Shown here piece after piece: positions 1 to 7,950 of a stretch of DNA of 64,000 nt. A program made the translations under genes and the position numbers. A model generated the notes under the pieces. The model saw only the letters and a program-made list of their open reading frames with translations. It was not told the origin of the DNA and made no database searches. This stretch comes from Paenibacillus timonensis (GTDB lineage: Bacteria; Bacillota; Bacilli; Paenibacillales; Paenibacillaceae). Each line of letters opens with the position of its first letter. The stretch's first letter is position 1. Where the stretch lies: assembly GCF_009725205.1 (NCBI RefSeq), contig NZ_WNZY01000009.1, forward strand, positions 147,930-211,929, in the 5' to 3' direction.

Positions 1-97
1 GTCGGCCGACCGTCATCCCGCCCTGAATCATTTCCTTCAACACGGAAACCGAGTCGCAGGCGGGGCCTAACGTGCAAATGATTTTTGTCCGCAGCAC
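1..97 (-). CDS. pyk: Pyruvate kinase, N-terminal fragment (runs off the window)
   Basis: The last step of glycolysis, PEP + ADP to pyruvate + ATP, in the cytoplasm. Only about 32 codons are visible. A GTG start (position 97) reads M-LRTKIICTLGPACDSV, matching the conserved pyruvate-kinase N-terminus (TKI-CT-GPA). An AGGAGG site (complement of 105-110) lies 7 nt upstream and fixes the start. It sits 56 bp downstream of the K+ permease gene on the same strand, so the two may be cotranscribed. Many pyruvate kinases need K+, which makes the pairing plausible, but this is inference. The rest of the gene is outside the window, so completeness cannot be judged. Confidence 0.75.
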   Translation of the reverse strand, partial: MLRTKIICTLGPACDSVSVLKEMIQGGMTVGR

Positions 98-153
98 CTT
101 GAAACCTCCTTAGGTAACGTTTAGGTTAGTATGCGTCAAGCCGCCGAAACGAA

Positions 154-1971
154 TTATTTTTGCAGATGGTAAGGAACGGTTGCAATGACAATGTCCTTTT
201 TATTGAATAAATAGGCCCGAAGCAAAAGGCTCGATTGGTTATGCAAAATATTCTGCCACCAGTGCCGGGTAATAAACTGCGGAATCAGGACGGTAATATG
301 GTCGGTTTCTGCAGTTTTCCATTCCACCGTATCGATGAACTTCATGATGGGCCGGATGATGCTGCGGAAGCTGGAACGGAGCGTGATTAACCGAACCCCG
401 GGGTTCCATTCCTCCCACTTCTTCTCCATGCGGTCTATTTCTTCGTCATCAAACCCGACATACACGGCAACAACGTTGTTTGTCAGCGATTTGGCGTAGC
501 TCAACGAGTTCATCACGACGCGAGTGACGCCCGCAACCGGCACGACGATGGTGCTGCCTTTGATGCAGGGTTTTTCCGTATCCATCTGGATTCGAAGCTG
601 GTCGGCAATATTTAAATAATGACGATGAATTTGGTAAAAGATAAACATCACCAGCGGTAAGAAGATAAATACGACCCATATATGCGAAAATTTAGTGATG
701 ATGAAGATCAGCGTAATCCCCAGTGTTGTCAGCATCCCAATCGTGTTGATGACAAACCGGAACACCCATCCTTGCGGCTTCAGCTTCAGCCATCGAATCA
801 TCATCCCGAGCTGTGACAAGGTGAACGGAATAAATACGCCAACCGCGTATAACGGAATCAAGCTCTCCGTGTTGCCATGGAACCCGAGAACCAGCAACGC
901 CGAAGCCACGCCAAGGAAAATAATCCCGTTCGAAAAACCGAGCCGGTCCCCGCGCACCATAAACGCATGCGGCATGTACTTGTCTTTGGCCAGCATAAAC
1001 GCCAGCAATGGAAAGGCTGAGTAGGCCGTATTGGCGGCCAGGAACAGGATCAGCGCCGTAATCGCCTGGATGACGTAGTATAAAGCGCCCCGGCCGAAGG
1101 TCGACTCGGCTATCTGCGAGACAACGGTTGCTTTCGGATCAGGAGCGATACCGTACCAATAGGCCAGCGCACTGATTCCGATAAACATGGTGCAGAGAAT
1201 GACACCCATCATCACCAGCGTAGCTGCAGCATTACGTTCGGCCGGCTGCTTGAAGTTCGGGATGGCGTTGGAAACCGCCTCAACCCCGGTTAAGGCCGAA
1301 CAGCCGGAACTGAACGCCTTGAGCAGCAGGAACAGACTAATATCGGAAACCGCCGTCCCCATCTCGGGCACGCTCGCGTGAATTCCACCAGTCAAATATT
1401 TAAACAACCCCGACAGGATCAGAACAAAGATGGACGCGACAAACAGATATACCGGAACAGCCAATACGGATGCCGACTCCGTTACCCCTCGAAGATTCAT
1501 TAGCGTTAATAAGGTGATCATTAGCAGCGCAATCAACACCCGTTGATCATGCAGCGCCGGGAAGGCGGATGTAATGGCATCCGTTCCCGCCGACGAGCTG
1601 ACCGCCACCGTCAGAACATAATCGACCAGGAGCGAGCCGCCGGCCAGCAAACCTGTCGATCGCCCAAGGTTATCCATCGCCACGATATAAGCCCCGCCCC
1701 CGGCGGGGTATGAAAAAATCGTTTGCCGATACGACAAAATCAGAATAAGTAAAAGCCCAAGAACCGCAAACGAGATCGGGATGGAATACCAAACGGCCGA
1801 AAATCCCGCCGCCATCAAGACGATCAGAATCTGTTCCGTCCCGTAAGCCACAGACGATAACGCGTCCGAGGACAGTACCGCCAACGCCTTGAGCTTGCTC
1901 AGTTTCTCCCCTTCAATTTCTGCACTTTTCATCGGTCTGCCGATCAGTACTCGCTTAATTTTGTTCACCAT
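154..1971 (-). CDS. kimA: KimA-like potassium transporter (APC-superfamily permease, YdaO family)
   Basis: Integral membrane permease, about 605 residues, close to the length of Bacillus subtilis KimA (YdaO), a high-affinity K+/H+ symporter. The N-terminus carries the family-typical block LSSDALSSVAYGTEQ. About 12 hydrophobic segments follow up to residue ~480, then a soluble C-terminal tail with a possible nucleotide-binding fold. The reading frame is open further upstream, but ATG at 1971 has an AGAGAGG site just before it, and the upstream codons lie in the leader and the IS. The assignment is strengthened by the c-di-AMP riboswitch found upstream (3398-3592), the known control element of ydaO/kimA. 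An IS3 element now separates the gene from that riboswitch and its promoter, so expression is probably altered. A generic amino-acid permease remains possible. Confidence 0.85.
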   Translation of the reverse strand: MVNKIKRVLIGRPMKSAEIEGEKLSKLKALAVLSSDALSSVAYGTEQILIVLMAAGFSAVWYSIPISFAVLGLLLILILSYRQTIFSYPAGGGAYIVAMDNLGRSTGLLAGGSLLVDYVLTVAVSSSAGTDAITSAFPALHDQRVLIALLMITLLTLMNLRGVTESASVLAVPVYLFVASIFVLILSGLFKYLTGGIHASVPEMGTAVSDISLFLLLKAFSSGCSALTGVEAVSNAIPNFKQPAERNAAATLVMMGVILCTMFIGISALAYWYGIAPDPKATVVSQIAESTFGRGALYYVIQAITALILFLAANTAYSAFPLLAFMLAKDKYMPHAFMVRGDRLGFSNGIIFLGVASALLVLGFHGNTESLIPLYAVGVFIPFTLSQLGMMIRWLKLKPQGWVFRFVINTIGMLTTLGITLIFIITKFSHIWVVFIFLPLVMFIFYQIHRHYLNIADQLRIQMDTEKPCIKGSTIVVPVAGVTRVVMNSLSYAKSLTNNVVAVYVGFDDEEIDRMEKKWEEWNPGVRLITLRSSFRSIIRPIMKFIDTVEWKTAETDHITVLIPQFITRHWWQNILHNQSSLLLRAYLFNKKDIVIATVPYHLQK

Positions 1972-2059
1972 GGTGATTTCCTCTCTTCTTCCCCTAAATA
2001 GCCCTATGTCTCTATCCATTCGTGGTTCTATAGGCTCCCCATTCCCGCAGAGAACAACA

Positions 2060-2084
2060 CAAAAAGGCCGCAGGAAAGTTGGAC
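2060..2084 (-). terminator. 3' arm and U-tract of the kimA leader terminator, split by the IS
   Basis: Read on the minus strand this segment is the 3' arm (CTTTCCTGCGGCC) plus a T5 tract. Its 5' partner (GGCCGCGGGAAGG) lies beyond the IS at about 3375-3390. Joined, the two arms form a 13-bp stem with two G-U pairs and a loop of about 5 nt, an excellent intrinsic terminator just before kimA. It would have been the expression platform of the c-di-AMP riboswitch. The IS sits in the loop, so this hairpin can no longer form normally. Confidence 0.8.
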
Positions 2085-2113
2085 GGGACTGACCCCCTAA
2101 CGTGAGACAAATC

Positions 2114-2176
2114 AAAACACCTTCAAGAGAATCCCAAAACATCTTATGATGATAGGGACAACTTTGGAGGTGTTTT
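2114..2176 (+). promoter_or_regulatory. Hairpin that could hide the transposase ribosome-binding site
   Basis: AAAACACCT (2114-2122) is the exact reverse complement of AGGTGTTTT (2168-2176). The second arm contains part of the GGAGG site (2166-2170) for orfA. A transcript entering from outside the IS would carry both arms and could fold the ribosome site away. A transcript starting inside the element would lack the left arm. Such protection against read-through is known for several IS elements; here it is inferred from pairing alone. Confidence 0.55.
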
Positions 2177-2180
2177 TGCG

Positions 2181-2501
2181 TTGGCAACTAGAGTAAGCTA
2201 TCCCATTGAAATCAAAATGAAGGCTATCGAGATGAGATTAGCAAATGTGCCCGTTAAGGAGGTCATGGAGCAACTTAACATAAGGAATGTAACGCAATTG
2301 AAAACGTGGATGCGTTGGTATCGAGCGGGTGAATTACACCGCCTTGAGCAGCCTGTCGGCAAGCAATACAGTTATGGCAAAGGACCGGAGTACGAATCTG
2401 AGATTAAGAAATTACAAACAGAAAATCGCTTCCTTAAGCAACAGATAGAAGTGTTAAAAAAGTTCAAGGAGTTGGAGAGGAGCTGTCGCCTGAAGTTGTA
2501 A
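2181..2501 (+). CDS. IS3-family transposase OrfA (DNA-binding subunit)
   Basis: 106 residues. The N-terminal half (about 1-60) is a helix-turn-helix of the IS3 OrfA type (YPIEIKMKAIEMRLANVPVK), and the C-terminal half is a leucine-rich coiled coil (EIKKLQTENRFLKQQIEVLKK) suited to dimerisation. It binds the element's ends. Translation starts at TTG (2181), 10 nt after GGAGG (2166-2170). The frame ends at 2501 after the slippery sequence at 2456-2462. Ribosomes that slip there make the OrfAB fusion. OrfA alone normally acts as a regulator of transposition. Confidence 0.9.
   Translation: MATRVSYPIEIKMKAIEMRLANVPVKEVMEQLNIRNVTQLKTWMRWYRAGELHRLEQPVGKQYSYGKGPEYESEIKKLQTENRFLKQQIEVLKKFKELERSCRLKL
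2456..2462 (+). promoter_or_regulatory. Programmed -1 frameshift site A_AAA_AAG
   Basis: In the OrfA frame the codons are TTA AAA AAG, so the heptamer is in the canonical slippery register. A -1 slip continues into an open frame (VQGVGEELSPEVVIPW...) that joins OrfB without a stop. It would give an OrfAB transposase of about 381 residues (2181-3325). AGGAG and GAGAGGAG motifs just downstream could act as pausing signals. This is the classic IS3-family mechanism. Confidence 0.8.
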
Positions 2502-2509
2502 TTCCATGG

Positions 2510-3325
2510 ATGGAAAGTATTCGAAGCTTAACCACAGTACAGCAGGCCTGTGTGTGGATCGGCTTGCCACGGTCTACGTACTATCGCTGGAAGAAGCAAG
2601 GACTACCTACAACGCCTGACACGCTTGTCTCACGCGTCCAGGAGCTGTGTGAGAAACATCGTTTTCGTTATGGGTACCGGAAGATCACCGCTGAGTTACG
2701 GCGCCATGAGACCGTCAATCACAAGCGCGTACAACAGATCATGCAAAAGCACGGTTGGCAATGCCGTGTGAAGGTAAAGAAACGGAAGCATACGGGACAA
2801 CCTGCGCACGTAGCAGAACATCTACTGAAGCGGCAATTTCATGCAGAACAGCCCCTGCAAAAGCTAGTTACCGATATTACGTATCTACCTTACGGCAGCA
2901 CCATGATGTACTTGTCGAGCATTTTAGACCTGTACAACGGCGAAGTTGTCGCCTACAGTATTGGAGATAAGCAAGATGTTCAGTTCGTCTTGGACACGCT
3001 AGAGCAACTGCCTGAAGTGAACGGAGCGATGCTACACAGCGACCAGGGCTCCGTTTATACGTCTAACGACTATCAGAAAGCAATCAGGGAAAAGGGCATT
3101 ACCATGAGCATGTCCCGTAAGGGTACACCCGCTGATAATGCCCTCATCGAATCGTTTCATTCCACTCTAAAGTCTGAAACGTTCTACCTAGATAATCTCA
3201 CTCGTACGACGACTGCAATCGTTGTACAAACGGTACAAGAGTACATCCATTACTATAACTCAATTCGTATTCAAGCGAAACTAAACAACCAGTCACCGAT
3301 TGAATTTCGGCAACTGGCTGTATAG
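2510..3325 (+). CDS. IS3-family transposase OrfB (DDE integrase domain)
   Basis: Catalytic part of the transposase. The first ~90 residues are the HTH_21-like region (EKHRFRYGYRKITAEL). An rve/integrase core follows with the DDE triad visible as VTDITY, HSDQGS and NALIESFH, the last motif being typical of IS3. The conserved tail YYNSIRIQAKLNNQSP is present. It is shown from its own ATG (2510), but it is probably made mainly as OrfAB by frameshifting at 2456-2462; its frame is open from 2462. The frame has no stop or deletion, so the element may be active. Confidence 0.9.
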   Translation: MESIRSLTTVQQACVWIGLPRSTYYRWKKQGLPTTPDTLVSRVQELCEKHRFRYGYRKITAELRRHETVNHKRVQQIMQKHGWQCRVKVKKRKHTGQPAHVAEHLLKRQFHAEQPLQKLVTDITYLPYGSTMMYLSSILDLYNGEVVAYSIGDKQDVQFVLDTLEQLPEVNGAMLHSDQGSVYTSNDYQKAIREKGITMSMSRKGTPADNALIESFHSTLKSETFYLDNLTRTTTAIVVQTVQEYIHYYNSIRIQAKLNNQSPIEFRQLAV

Positions 3326-3371
3326 TAAATAAGGTGTTTTGATCCCTGTCTCACAAACGGGGGTCAGTCCC

Positions 3372-3396
3372 GACCTTCCCGCGGCCGCTTTTTTGA
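3372..3396 (-). terminator. 5' arm of the kimA leader terminator, beyond the IS
   Basis: Minus-strand GGCCGCGGGAAGG pairs with the arm at 2060-2084. The first three bases (3372-3374, GAC on the plus strand) are the IS target duplication. A transcript from the kimA promoter now runs from this arm into the right end of the IS. Confidence 0.75.
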
Positions 3397-3397
3397 A

Positions 3398-3592
3398 ACT
3401 CAAGCGAATATCCGCGACAATTCCCTCTTTCGGACGCTTACGGAGTTAGCTGACGGATTCGGGCACGAAAGCAGCCCTACGCTCATAGCCAGGATGGCCA
3501 AAACAAGCGATTCACCCCAGAAACGAAGCCTCAAGGCCCCGTTTCGGTTGGTTCCCCCGTTTCTTACTGAATAAAGAATTCAGCGATCAGGT
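3398..3592 (-). ncRNA. c-di-AMP riboswitch (ydaO-yuaA class) of the kimA leader
   Basis: The minus-strand RNA contains the hallmark segments of this class in the right order: CGCTGAATTCTTT at the 5' end, GGGGGAACCA (3549-3558), GGGGTGAATC (3509-3518), and CCGAATCCGTCAGCTAAC followed by GTAAGCGT (within 3434-3463), then AGAGGGAA. In Bacillus this RNA binds c-di-AMP and terminates transcription of K+ uptake genes. A sigma-A promoter lies just upstream (3622-3650), and a strong terminator hairpin originally lay just downstream. The aptamer looks intact. The IS inserted in the terminator loop cuts it off from kimA, so it may now control only a short RNA. Confidence 0.93.
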
Positions 3593-3621
3593 ATTTGCCA
3601 TATAAAAATTACCACTGATGA

Positions 3622-3650
3622 ATCATACTCCCCGCCCTAAAAAGTGTAAA
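3622..3650 (-). promoter_or_regulatory. Sigma-A promoter of the kimA riboswitch transcript
   Basis: On the minus strand TTTACA (complement of 3645-3650) is followed after exactly 17 bp by TATGAT (complement of 3622-3627). Transcription would start near 3615 and run straight into the riboswitch. Because the IS follows, this promoter now fires toward the IS right end. Confidence 0.7.
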
Positions 3651-3802
3651 GATGAGTTTAAGGCGGATTGGCAACGAAATGCGATCCGCATTGTCGAGGT
3701 AAGCGTATACATCGCTCTTCTGCGCTAATTATTTCGTACGGACTTGAAATTACGAGGAAATAAGACGATGGCCGATAGTGACGTGAATTATTCATATTCC
3801 CC
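3651..3802. other. Intergenic stretch between kimA promoter and transposon
   Basis: No convincing gene. It holds the left half of the palindrome that the transposon split (ATATTCC, 3794-3800). A tiny frame beginning ATG at 3768 after GAGGAAATAAG would have encoded about 19 residues before the insertion, but it lacks support. Confidence 0.5.
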
Positions 3803-3807
3803 TACTG

Positions 3808-3853
3808 GGGGTCCCGCCAACAAAACGCGAAAAACGTACGCTAAGCGAAAATT
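3808..3853 (+). repeat. Tn left terminal inverted repeat (46 bp)
   Basis: Matches the right end (15676-15721) at 44 of 46 positions; the differences are at positions 6 and 23. The inner part ACGTACGCTAAGCG is the conserved Tn3-type block. TACTG precedes it at 3803-3807. Confidence 0.95.
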
Positions 3854-3862
3854 AGATCAAAC

Positions 3863-3897
3863 AAGCCGGTAATTCCATACGCTAAGGAATCCGGCTT
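3863..3897. repeat. Subterminal hairpin inside the Tn left end
   Basis: AAGCCGG (3863-3869) and CCGGCTT (3891-3897) enclose TACGCTAAGG, a second copy of the CGCTAAG block of the terminal repeat. The same arrangement recurs at the right end (15631-15666), so the matching ends extend to about 90 bp. It may be an extra transposase-binding or end-marking structure. Confidence 0.6.
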
Positions 3898-4109
3898 ATG
3901 TGCAATGTAATATGGGAAATCAAACTTTTAGGGTAATACCGGCGAAATTGTAACCCAGTGCCAACCAAAAATTAAAAGTATCATCCACCCTTTATTAATA
4001 CCGATACGTGCTCAGCGAAGCCAAGAGATTTCTGATCATCATCGATATGTTCGAAAGTTCATTGGGGAGAGCTGATTCCGAAGAGCGAACTTTTCGACTA
4101 ATAAAACGT
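3898..4109. other. Noncoding stretch of the transposon, left side
   Basis: No gene found. It contains an imperfect GAAAGTTC...GAACTTTTC inverted pair (about 4052-4105) of unknown meaning. It is probably the untranslated 3' region of the ger operon. Confidence 0.4.
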
Positions 4110-4140
4110 CAAAGGGACCGGCAATTCGCCAAGTCCCTTT
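4110..4140 (-). terminator. Possible terminator of the transposon ger operon
   Basis: AAAGGGAC and GTCCCTTT form an 8-bp perfect stem with a 13-14 nt spacer, about 50 bp past the gerB stop. The following minus-strand sequence is only moderately T-rich (TGACGTTTTATT), so termination strength is uncertain. Confidence 0.45.
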
Positions 4141-4189
4141 GCCATTGGACGGATAAGCGAGCATCATCCGATCTTTGATCATAACCGTA

Positions 4190-5278
4190 CTACGCTTTCG
4201 TTCTCTGCCTTATACTGCCTATTATCCACATAAGGAGGGGAAGGACAAAAAAGGCGATGGGGTAGAAATAACCGTTAAGAAACGGATTTTTAAGCGTATA
4301 TGACATACGGATATTGTGCGTGCTGTAGATCAGGCACGCCATCCATACGAATGTCGTAAGACAAGCGATAAGCTTCCAATTTTTGAAGCCGGTCCACTCG
4401 GATAACCCGTAACTTAGAACGAACAAACCTACAGCTAATTTAATAAAGGCGCCAAGCAGCCAAAGGGGAATGAAAAAAGCATCGATATTTTGAACGAAAT
4501 TGAGAATGGATACAAACTTGGAGATCGTGTATACGGGAGTGATCAATTCGGCGCCGATGACCGGTCCGGTTACGGAAATAAGAACCAGCGCGGCTAGAAC
4601 GCCCCATAGGATAGGGATCGCCGTTCCCCATAAGATCGCCCGCGCGGCGGTTCGCTTAATCTCGACGAAAAAGAACAGCATGAGAATAATAGAAGGATCT
4701 ACCATATAGCTGTAAGCTTTAAAAGCCCCTTTCACAATATGGAACCATCCCGAGTCCGCATAAATCGGCAATACTCGCTTAAAATCCATGTCCTGGGGAT
4801 TTAGGAATAGCTGGACAAATAAGATGAAGACGAAGATGGGGCCGATCACCTCCGCGCAACGGCTAACCGCCGTGATCCCTCCTCGATATACCGCGTAAGC
4901 GACGAGAAACAACATAAACAGAAGGATCACGGACATCGGCGTTCTATGAAGCATAACTAAATTTTGGAATTCAGTCATTCCTCTGGCGATTGTGAACATT
5001 TGCATGAACCACAGCAGGAAATAAATCGTAACAAGCGCTTTGCCGAGCACGGTGCCCATAAGGTCTTTCATGAAAGCAACTAACGTTTTGCCTTGATTCT
5101 GCATGCAAACCCGAAGCATGACGCCGGTAACGGCCATCATAATGATGCCCCCAAGAAGAATGGAAATCCAGCAATCCTGGCGCGATTCCTCCGCTGCTAG
5201 TTTAAGGGGAAGGTAGGAAGTCGATATGATGGAAGAAACGCTGATCAGCCAGAACATTTGATAACCGCTAACTTTCAT
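4190..5278 (-). CDS. GerB-type endospore germination permease (transposon-borne)
   Basis: B subunit of a germinant receptor in the spore inner membrane, 362 residues with about 10 hydrophobic segments (Spore_permease family, APC-superfamily fold). Starts at ATG 5278 with GGAGCGGC just upstream. It likely forms the ligand pocket for an amino acid or sugar germinant; which one cannot be told from sequence. It is the last gene of the A-C-B operon, 24 bp after gerC. Length and N-terminus (SGYQMFWLISVSSIISTSYLPL) are normal for the family. Its unusual feature is residence inside a Tn3-family transposon. A second B protein (34177-35286) is clearly different in sequence, so the two receptors probably sense different signals. 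Confidence 0.9.
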   Translation of the reverse strand: MKVSGYQMFWLISVSSIISTSYLPLKLAAEESRQDCWISILLGGIIMMAVTGVMLRVCMQNQGKTLVAFMKDLMGTVLGKALVTIYFLLWFMQMFTIARGMTEFQNLVMLHRTPMSVILLFMLFLVAYAVYRGGITAVSRCAEVIGPIFVFILFVQLFLNPQDMDFKRVLPIYADSGWFHIVKGAFKAYSYMVDPSIILMLFFFVEIKRTAARAILWGTAIPILWGVLAALVLISVTGPVIGAELITPVYTISKFVSILNFVQNIDAFFIPLWLLGAFIKLAVGLFVLSYGLSEWTGFKNWKLIACLTTFVWMACLIYSTHNIRMSYTLKNPFLNGYFYPIAFFVLPLLMWIIGSIRQRTKA

Positions 5279-5302
5279 ACGCCCATGCCGCTCCTTTATC
5301 TT

Positions 5303-6463
5303 TCATTTTAACTGCGAGCCGCTTGCTCCCACCGACCTTAGCAGAATATCGGCCTTGACCATTACGTCCGTCTCCTTGAACGTTTCGTCCCAATCATTCT
5401 TTTGCGACTTCCACCAATAGGGATGCTTGCGATGAAGGTACTCGCCGAACCCGAATACGTCGGAGCCTCTCTGCCGCACCCGATCCATCGTTTGCTGAAG
5501 CTCCTTTTGGATTTGCTCGTTCATGTACTTCTGAACCTCGACGACATCCTCGACGTTATACATATCGAGAGGAGTTTTATTCTCCAGAAGATAGGCCTGC
5601 GCTTTAACGGTTAAAATCAGATGTTTCGGATCGTTCCCGCGAACGGAACGGATCCTGCGCTCAGGATGGGTGAGTCTGAACGATAAGGTGCCGCTGCCGT
5701 CTTTCCATGGGATCGTTATCCCGTCAGCGCTTCCTTTCCCGGCCATCCAGGCGGCTGCGGACCCTTCGGAATTGTCCAGTATATCCTGAACTTTGAGCTT
5801 CTTGTTCAAGACGGCGAAGCCGGATACGACGGCAATCTGTTTCGTTTTATTGCCGCTTAGCCTTATTTTCTCGATTTGCATCACCGGCACCAGCGGCCTG
5901 GTCCCTTCAGAGACGCTGTCGAGAATGAATTCCCGCGAGGAGAAGCTTTTCATATCGTTGATAAGCAGTTCTTTTCCGGCGGCAATGCTGGAGAGATGCT
6001 CCATTGGGTGCTTCAGCATAAGGAAATCCTTCGCCTTCGATCCCTTAACAAGAATAATAACGTCCCTTAGGTTGTTTGCGGGATCTCTTCCCAGTTTATC
6101 GAATAGCTTACTTACGTCGTTTTTGTTGAAAAACTCTTCGCTTATCGCGATGACGATGCGATGATTCGTCATCAACCTGCGCGACGTTTTCTTCTGGATC
6201 TTCTGGCTGGCCTCGAAAATATCCCTGCCTACGGCAGATAGGACGACGAAATTATCCGAATCTCCCGAGCTTCCTCCTTTGAACGGTCCGCTCATCTGCG
6301 AGGGGATGACGATCTGGAAGTTGACCTCGATCGACCCGTCCCCTGCATAATCGATGGCAGTCCCCATGACGAAGGCCAATTGATTCGGTTCGACGAAATC
6401 GGTGCAGCCGGCGGCGGGCAGGAGGAGGAGAACAAAAATGTATGTCAGAAGGATGCGCATCAT
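5303..6463 (-). CDS. Ger(x)C-type spore germination lipoprotein (transposon-borne)
   Basis: C subunit of a germinant receptor, 386 residues, anchored by a lipid on the outer face of the spore inner membrane. A signal peptide of about 19 residues ends in the lipobox LPAAGC. The mature protein starts with the GerC-typical FVEPNQLAFVMGTAIDY. The start (ATG 6463) overlaps the gerA stop by 4 bp (ATGA), so translation is probably coupled; a second ATG follows at once. It is required for receptor function in Bacillus. The gene is full length without frameshifts. Confidence 0.9.
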   Translation of the reverse strand: MMRILLTYIFVLLLLPAAGCTDFVEPNQLAFVMGTAIDYAGDGSIEVNFQIVIPSQMSGPFKGGSSGDSDNFVVLSAVGRDIFEASQKIQKKTSRRLMTNHRIVIAISEEFFNKNDVSKLFDKLGRDPANNLRDVIILVKGSKAKDFLMLKHPMEHLSSIAAGKELLINDMKSFSSREFILDSVSEGTRPLVPVMQIEKIRLSGNKTKQIAVVSGFAVLNKKLKVQDILDNSEGSAAAWMAGKGSADGITIPWKDGSGTLSFRLTHPERRIRSVRGNDPKHLILTVKAQAYLLENKTPLDMYNVEDVVEVQKYMNEQIQKELQQTMDRVRQRGSDVFGFGEYLHRKHPYWWKSQKNDWDETFKETDVMVKADILLRSVGASGSQLK

Positions 6464-7908
6464 CGTTGCCCTCTTTTCTTATTCCGGCCATTCTTGATCC
6501 AGAAGGGATACCGAATAAACAAATCTCTGATTCGCTTGCCGTCGAACGGGGCGATCGGGCTCAAATACGGCGTTCCGAATGATTCGAGCATGACCAGATG
6601 AATCAATAAGAAAATAAGGCCGTACGCAAAGCCGACGAAGCCGAGGAAACCCGATATGAACGTCAGGAAATACCGAATGAGCCGAAAAGGAAGGGAGGCG
6701 CTATATCTTGGAATCGTATACGCTGCGACGCCCGTTAAGGAGATAACGATGATAATCGGCGTGGAGATGATGCCGGCCTCTACGGCGGCTTGTCCGATGA
6801 CCAACGCTCCGATAATGCTGACGATCGGACCTAGCTGATTGGGAAGATGGACGCCGGCTTCCTGCAGGCCGTCAAAAATAACCATCATAATGAAAACTTC
6901 GATGACGGTAGGAAACGGCGAGTTTTCCCTGGCGGTCGCAATGCCGACCATGAGGTAGCTTGGGATCATCTCCGGATGGAAAGTGGAAAGCGCGACGTAC
7001 AAAGCGGGAAAGGCAAAAGAAATAAAGGTCATCAAATACCGGACCATCCGGGTCAGCATGACGAATACGAACCTCTCGAAATAGTCGTCCGCCGATTGAA
7101 GGCCCGACCAAAACGTAACGGGTAGAAGGAGGGCGAAAGGCGTTCCGTCCGTAAGAAGGGTGACCTTGCCCTCTAACAAACTCGCGGTGACGATATCCGG
7201 ACGCTCGGTATTCTGGATTTGCGAGAAGATGGAGAAGGAGTTATTCTCCAGCCATTCTTCGATATAGGCGGAATCGATAACGCCGTCTAGCGCGATCTTG
7301 CTCAGCTTTTCCCTTACCTCCGACAATACCTTCTCGTCCGCGATGCCTTTCATGTAAGCAAGCACGACCTCGGTCTGCGTGTACGTGCCGATTTTATAGG
7401 ATTCCATTTTTAAATCCGGGTGAACGATCCGGCGCCTTAAGAGGGACGTATTCGTGCGAATATTCTCGACGAAGCCTTCCTTAGACCCGCGCATGGTCGA
7501 TTCCTTCCGCGGCTCCTGGATGCTTCTCGTCTCGAAGTCTTGAATCTGGGCGATGAGGGCGGAGTCTTCTCCGTCTACCAGTATGGCCAATCCTCCTTGC
7601 AGGATGTGGTTGACGAGATCCTCCAGGGATTCATCCGTCCGTATGTTCGTCAAGGGAAGCCATTTGCGCCTGAACGTCTCGACGAGCGACTGCATCCGAT
7701 CCAGGCCTTGCGGCAATCCAATGAAAATAAGCGGTTTCAGAACGTTCTCCTCTACGGTCTGCAATCGGACCATTCCGTCCAGGTATACGATGAATAGCAG
7801 GGTTTCATCCTTCAGCGCAAACGAGCGAAATACGACGTCCGAGCATTGTTGAAATCGCTCCTTAATATAAGCCTCGTTCGCTTCAATACTCCTGTTGATG
7901 GAAGTCAT
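6460..7908 (-). CDS. GerA-family spore germination protein (transposon-borne)
   Basis: A subunit of a germinant receptor, 482 residues, close to the usual 480-500. The N-terminal soluble domain (about 1-250) carries the family block ESTMRGSKEGFVENI. It is followed by 5-6 membrane segments with VIEVFIMMV and the LVIGQAAVEAGIIS motif, and a basic tail. It heads the A-C-B operon. A sigma-G-like promoter lies 43-73 bp upstream, which would place expression in the forespore. Nothing is missing, so the receptor could be functional. Carriage of spore genes by Tn3-like elements is known in B. subtilis (the spoVA2mob operon on a Tn1546-like element); this is an analogous case for a germinant receptor. 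Confidence 0.92.
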   Translation of the reverse strand: MTSINRSIEANEAYIKERFQQCSDVVFRSFALKDETLLFIVYLDGMVRLQTVEENVLKPLIFIGLPQGLDRMQSLVETFRRKWLPLTNIRTDESLEDLVNHILQGGLAILVDGEDSALIAQIQDFETRSIQEPRKESTMRGSKEGFVENIRTNTSLLRRRIVHPDLKMESYKIGTYTQTEVVLAYMKGIADEKVLSEVREKLSKIALDGVIDSAYIEEWLENNSFSIFSQIQNTERPDIVTASLLEGKVTLLTDGTPFALLLPVTFWSGLQSADDYFERFVFVMLTRMVRYLMTFISFAFPALYVALSTFHPEMIPSYLMVGIATARENSPFPTVIEVFIMMVIFDGLQEAGVHLPNQLGPIVSIIGALVIGQAAVEAGIISTPIIIVISLTGVAAYTIPRYSASLPFRLIRYFLTFISGFLGFVGFAYGLIFLLIHLVMLESFGTPYLSPIAPFDGKRIRDLFIRYPFWIKNGRNKKRGQR

Positions 7909-7950
7909 GAATGAACACCTCGCCCGAATAATATTGTTTAATCACTTGGA

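Larger units (their letters stand above)
2085..3371 (+). mobile_element. IS3-family insertion sequence, complete (1,287 bp)
   Basis: Complete element with terminal inverted repeats. Both ends read GGGACTGACCCCC inward and are similar for about 40 bp, including GTGAGACA and ATCAAAACACCTT blocks. The flanks are GAC at 2082-2084 and GAC at 3372-3374, a 3-bp target duplication typical of IS3 elements. It carries the overlapping orfA/orfB arrangement with a slippery A6G site. The target is the loop of the kimA riboswitch terminator. A diverged relative begins at 63874 in the same orientation and shares the GGGACTGACCCC terminus, which supports the boundary chosen here. If the IS is taken to start at TGA instead, it spans 2090-3366. 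Confidence 0.92.

Noticed and set aside
3768..3890. Tiny open frame starting ATG 3768 after GAGGAAATAAG, running into the transposon
   Set aside because: Before the insertion it would encode only about 19 residues, it overlaps the arsR operator and shows no family similarity.
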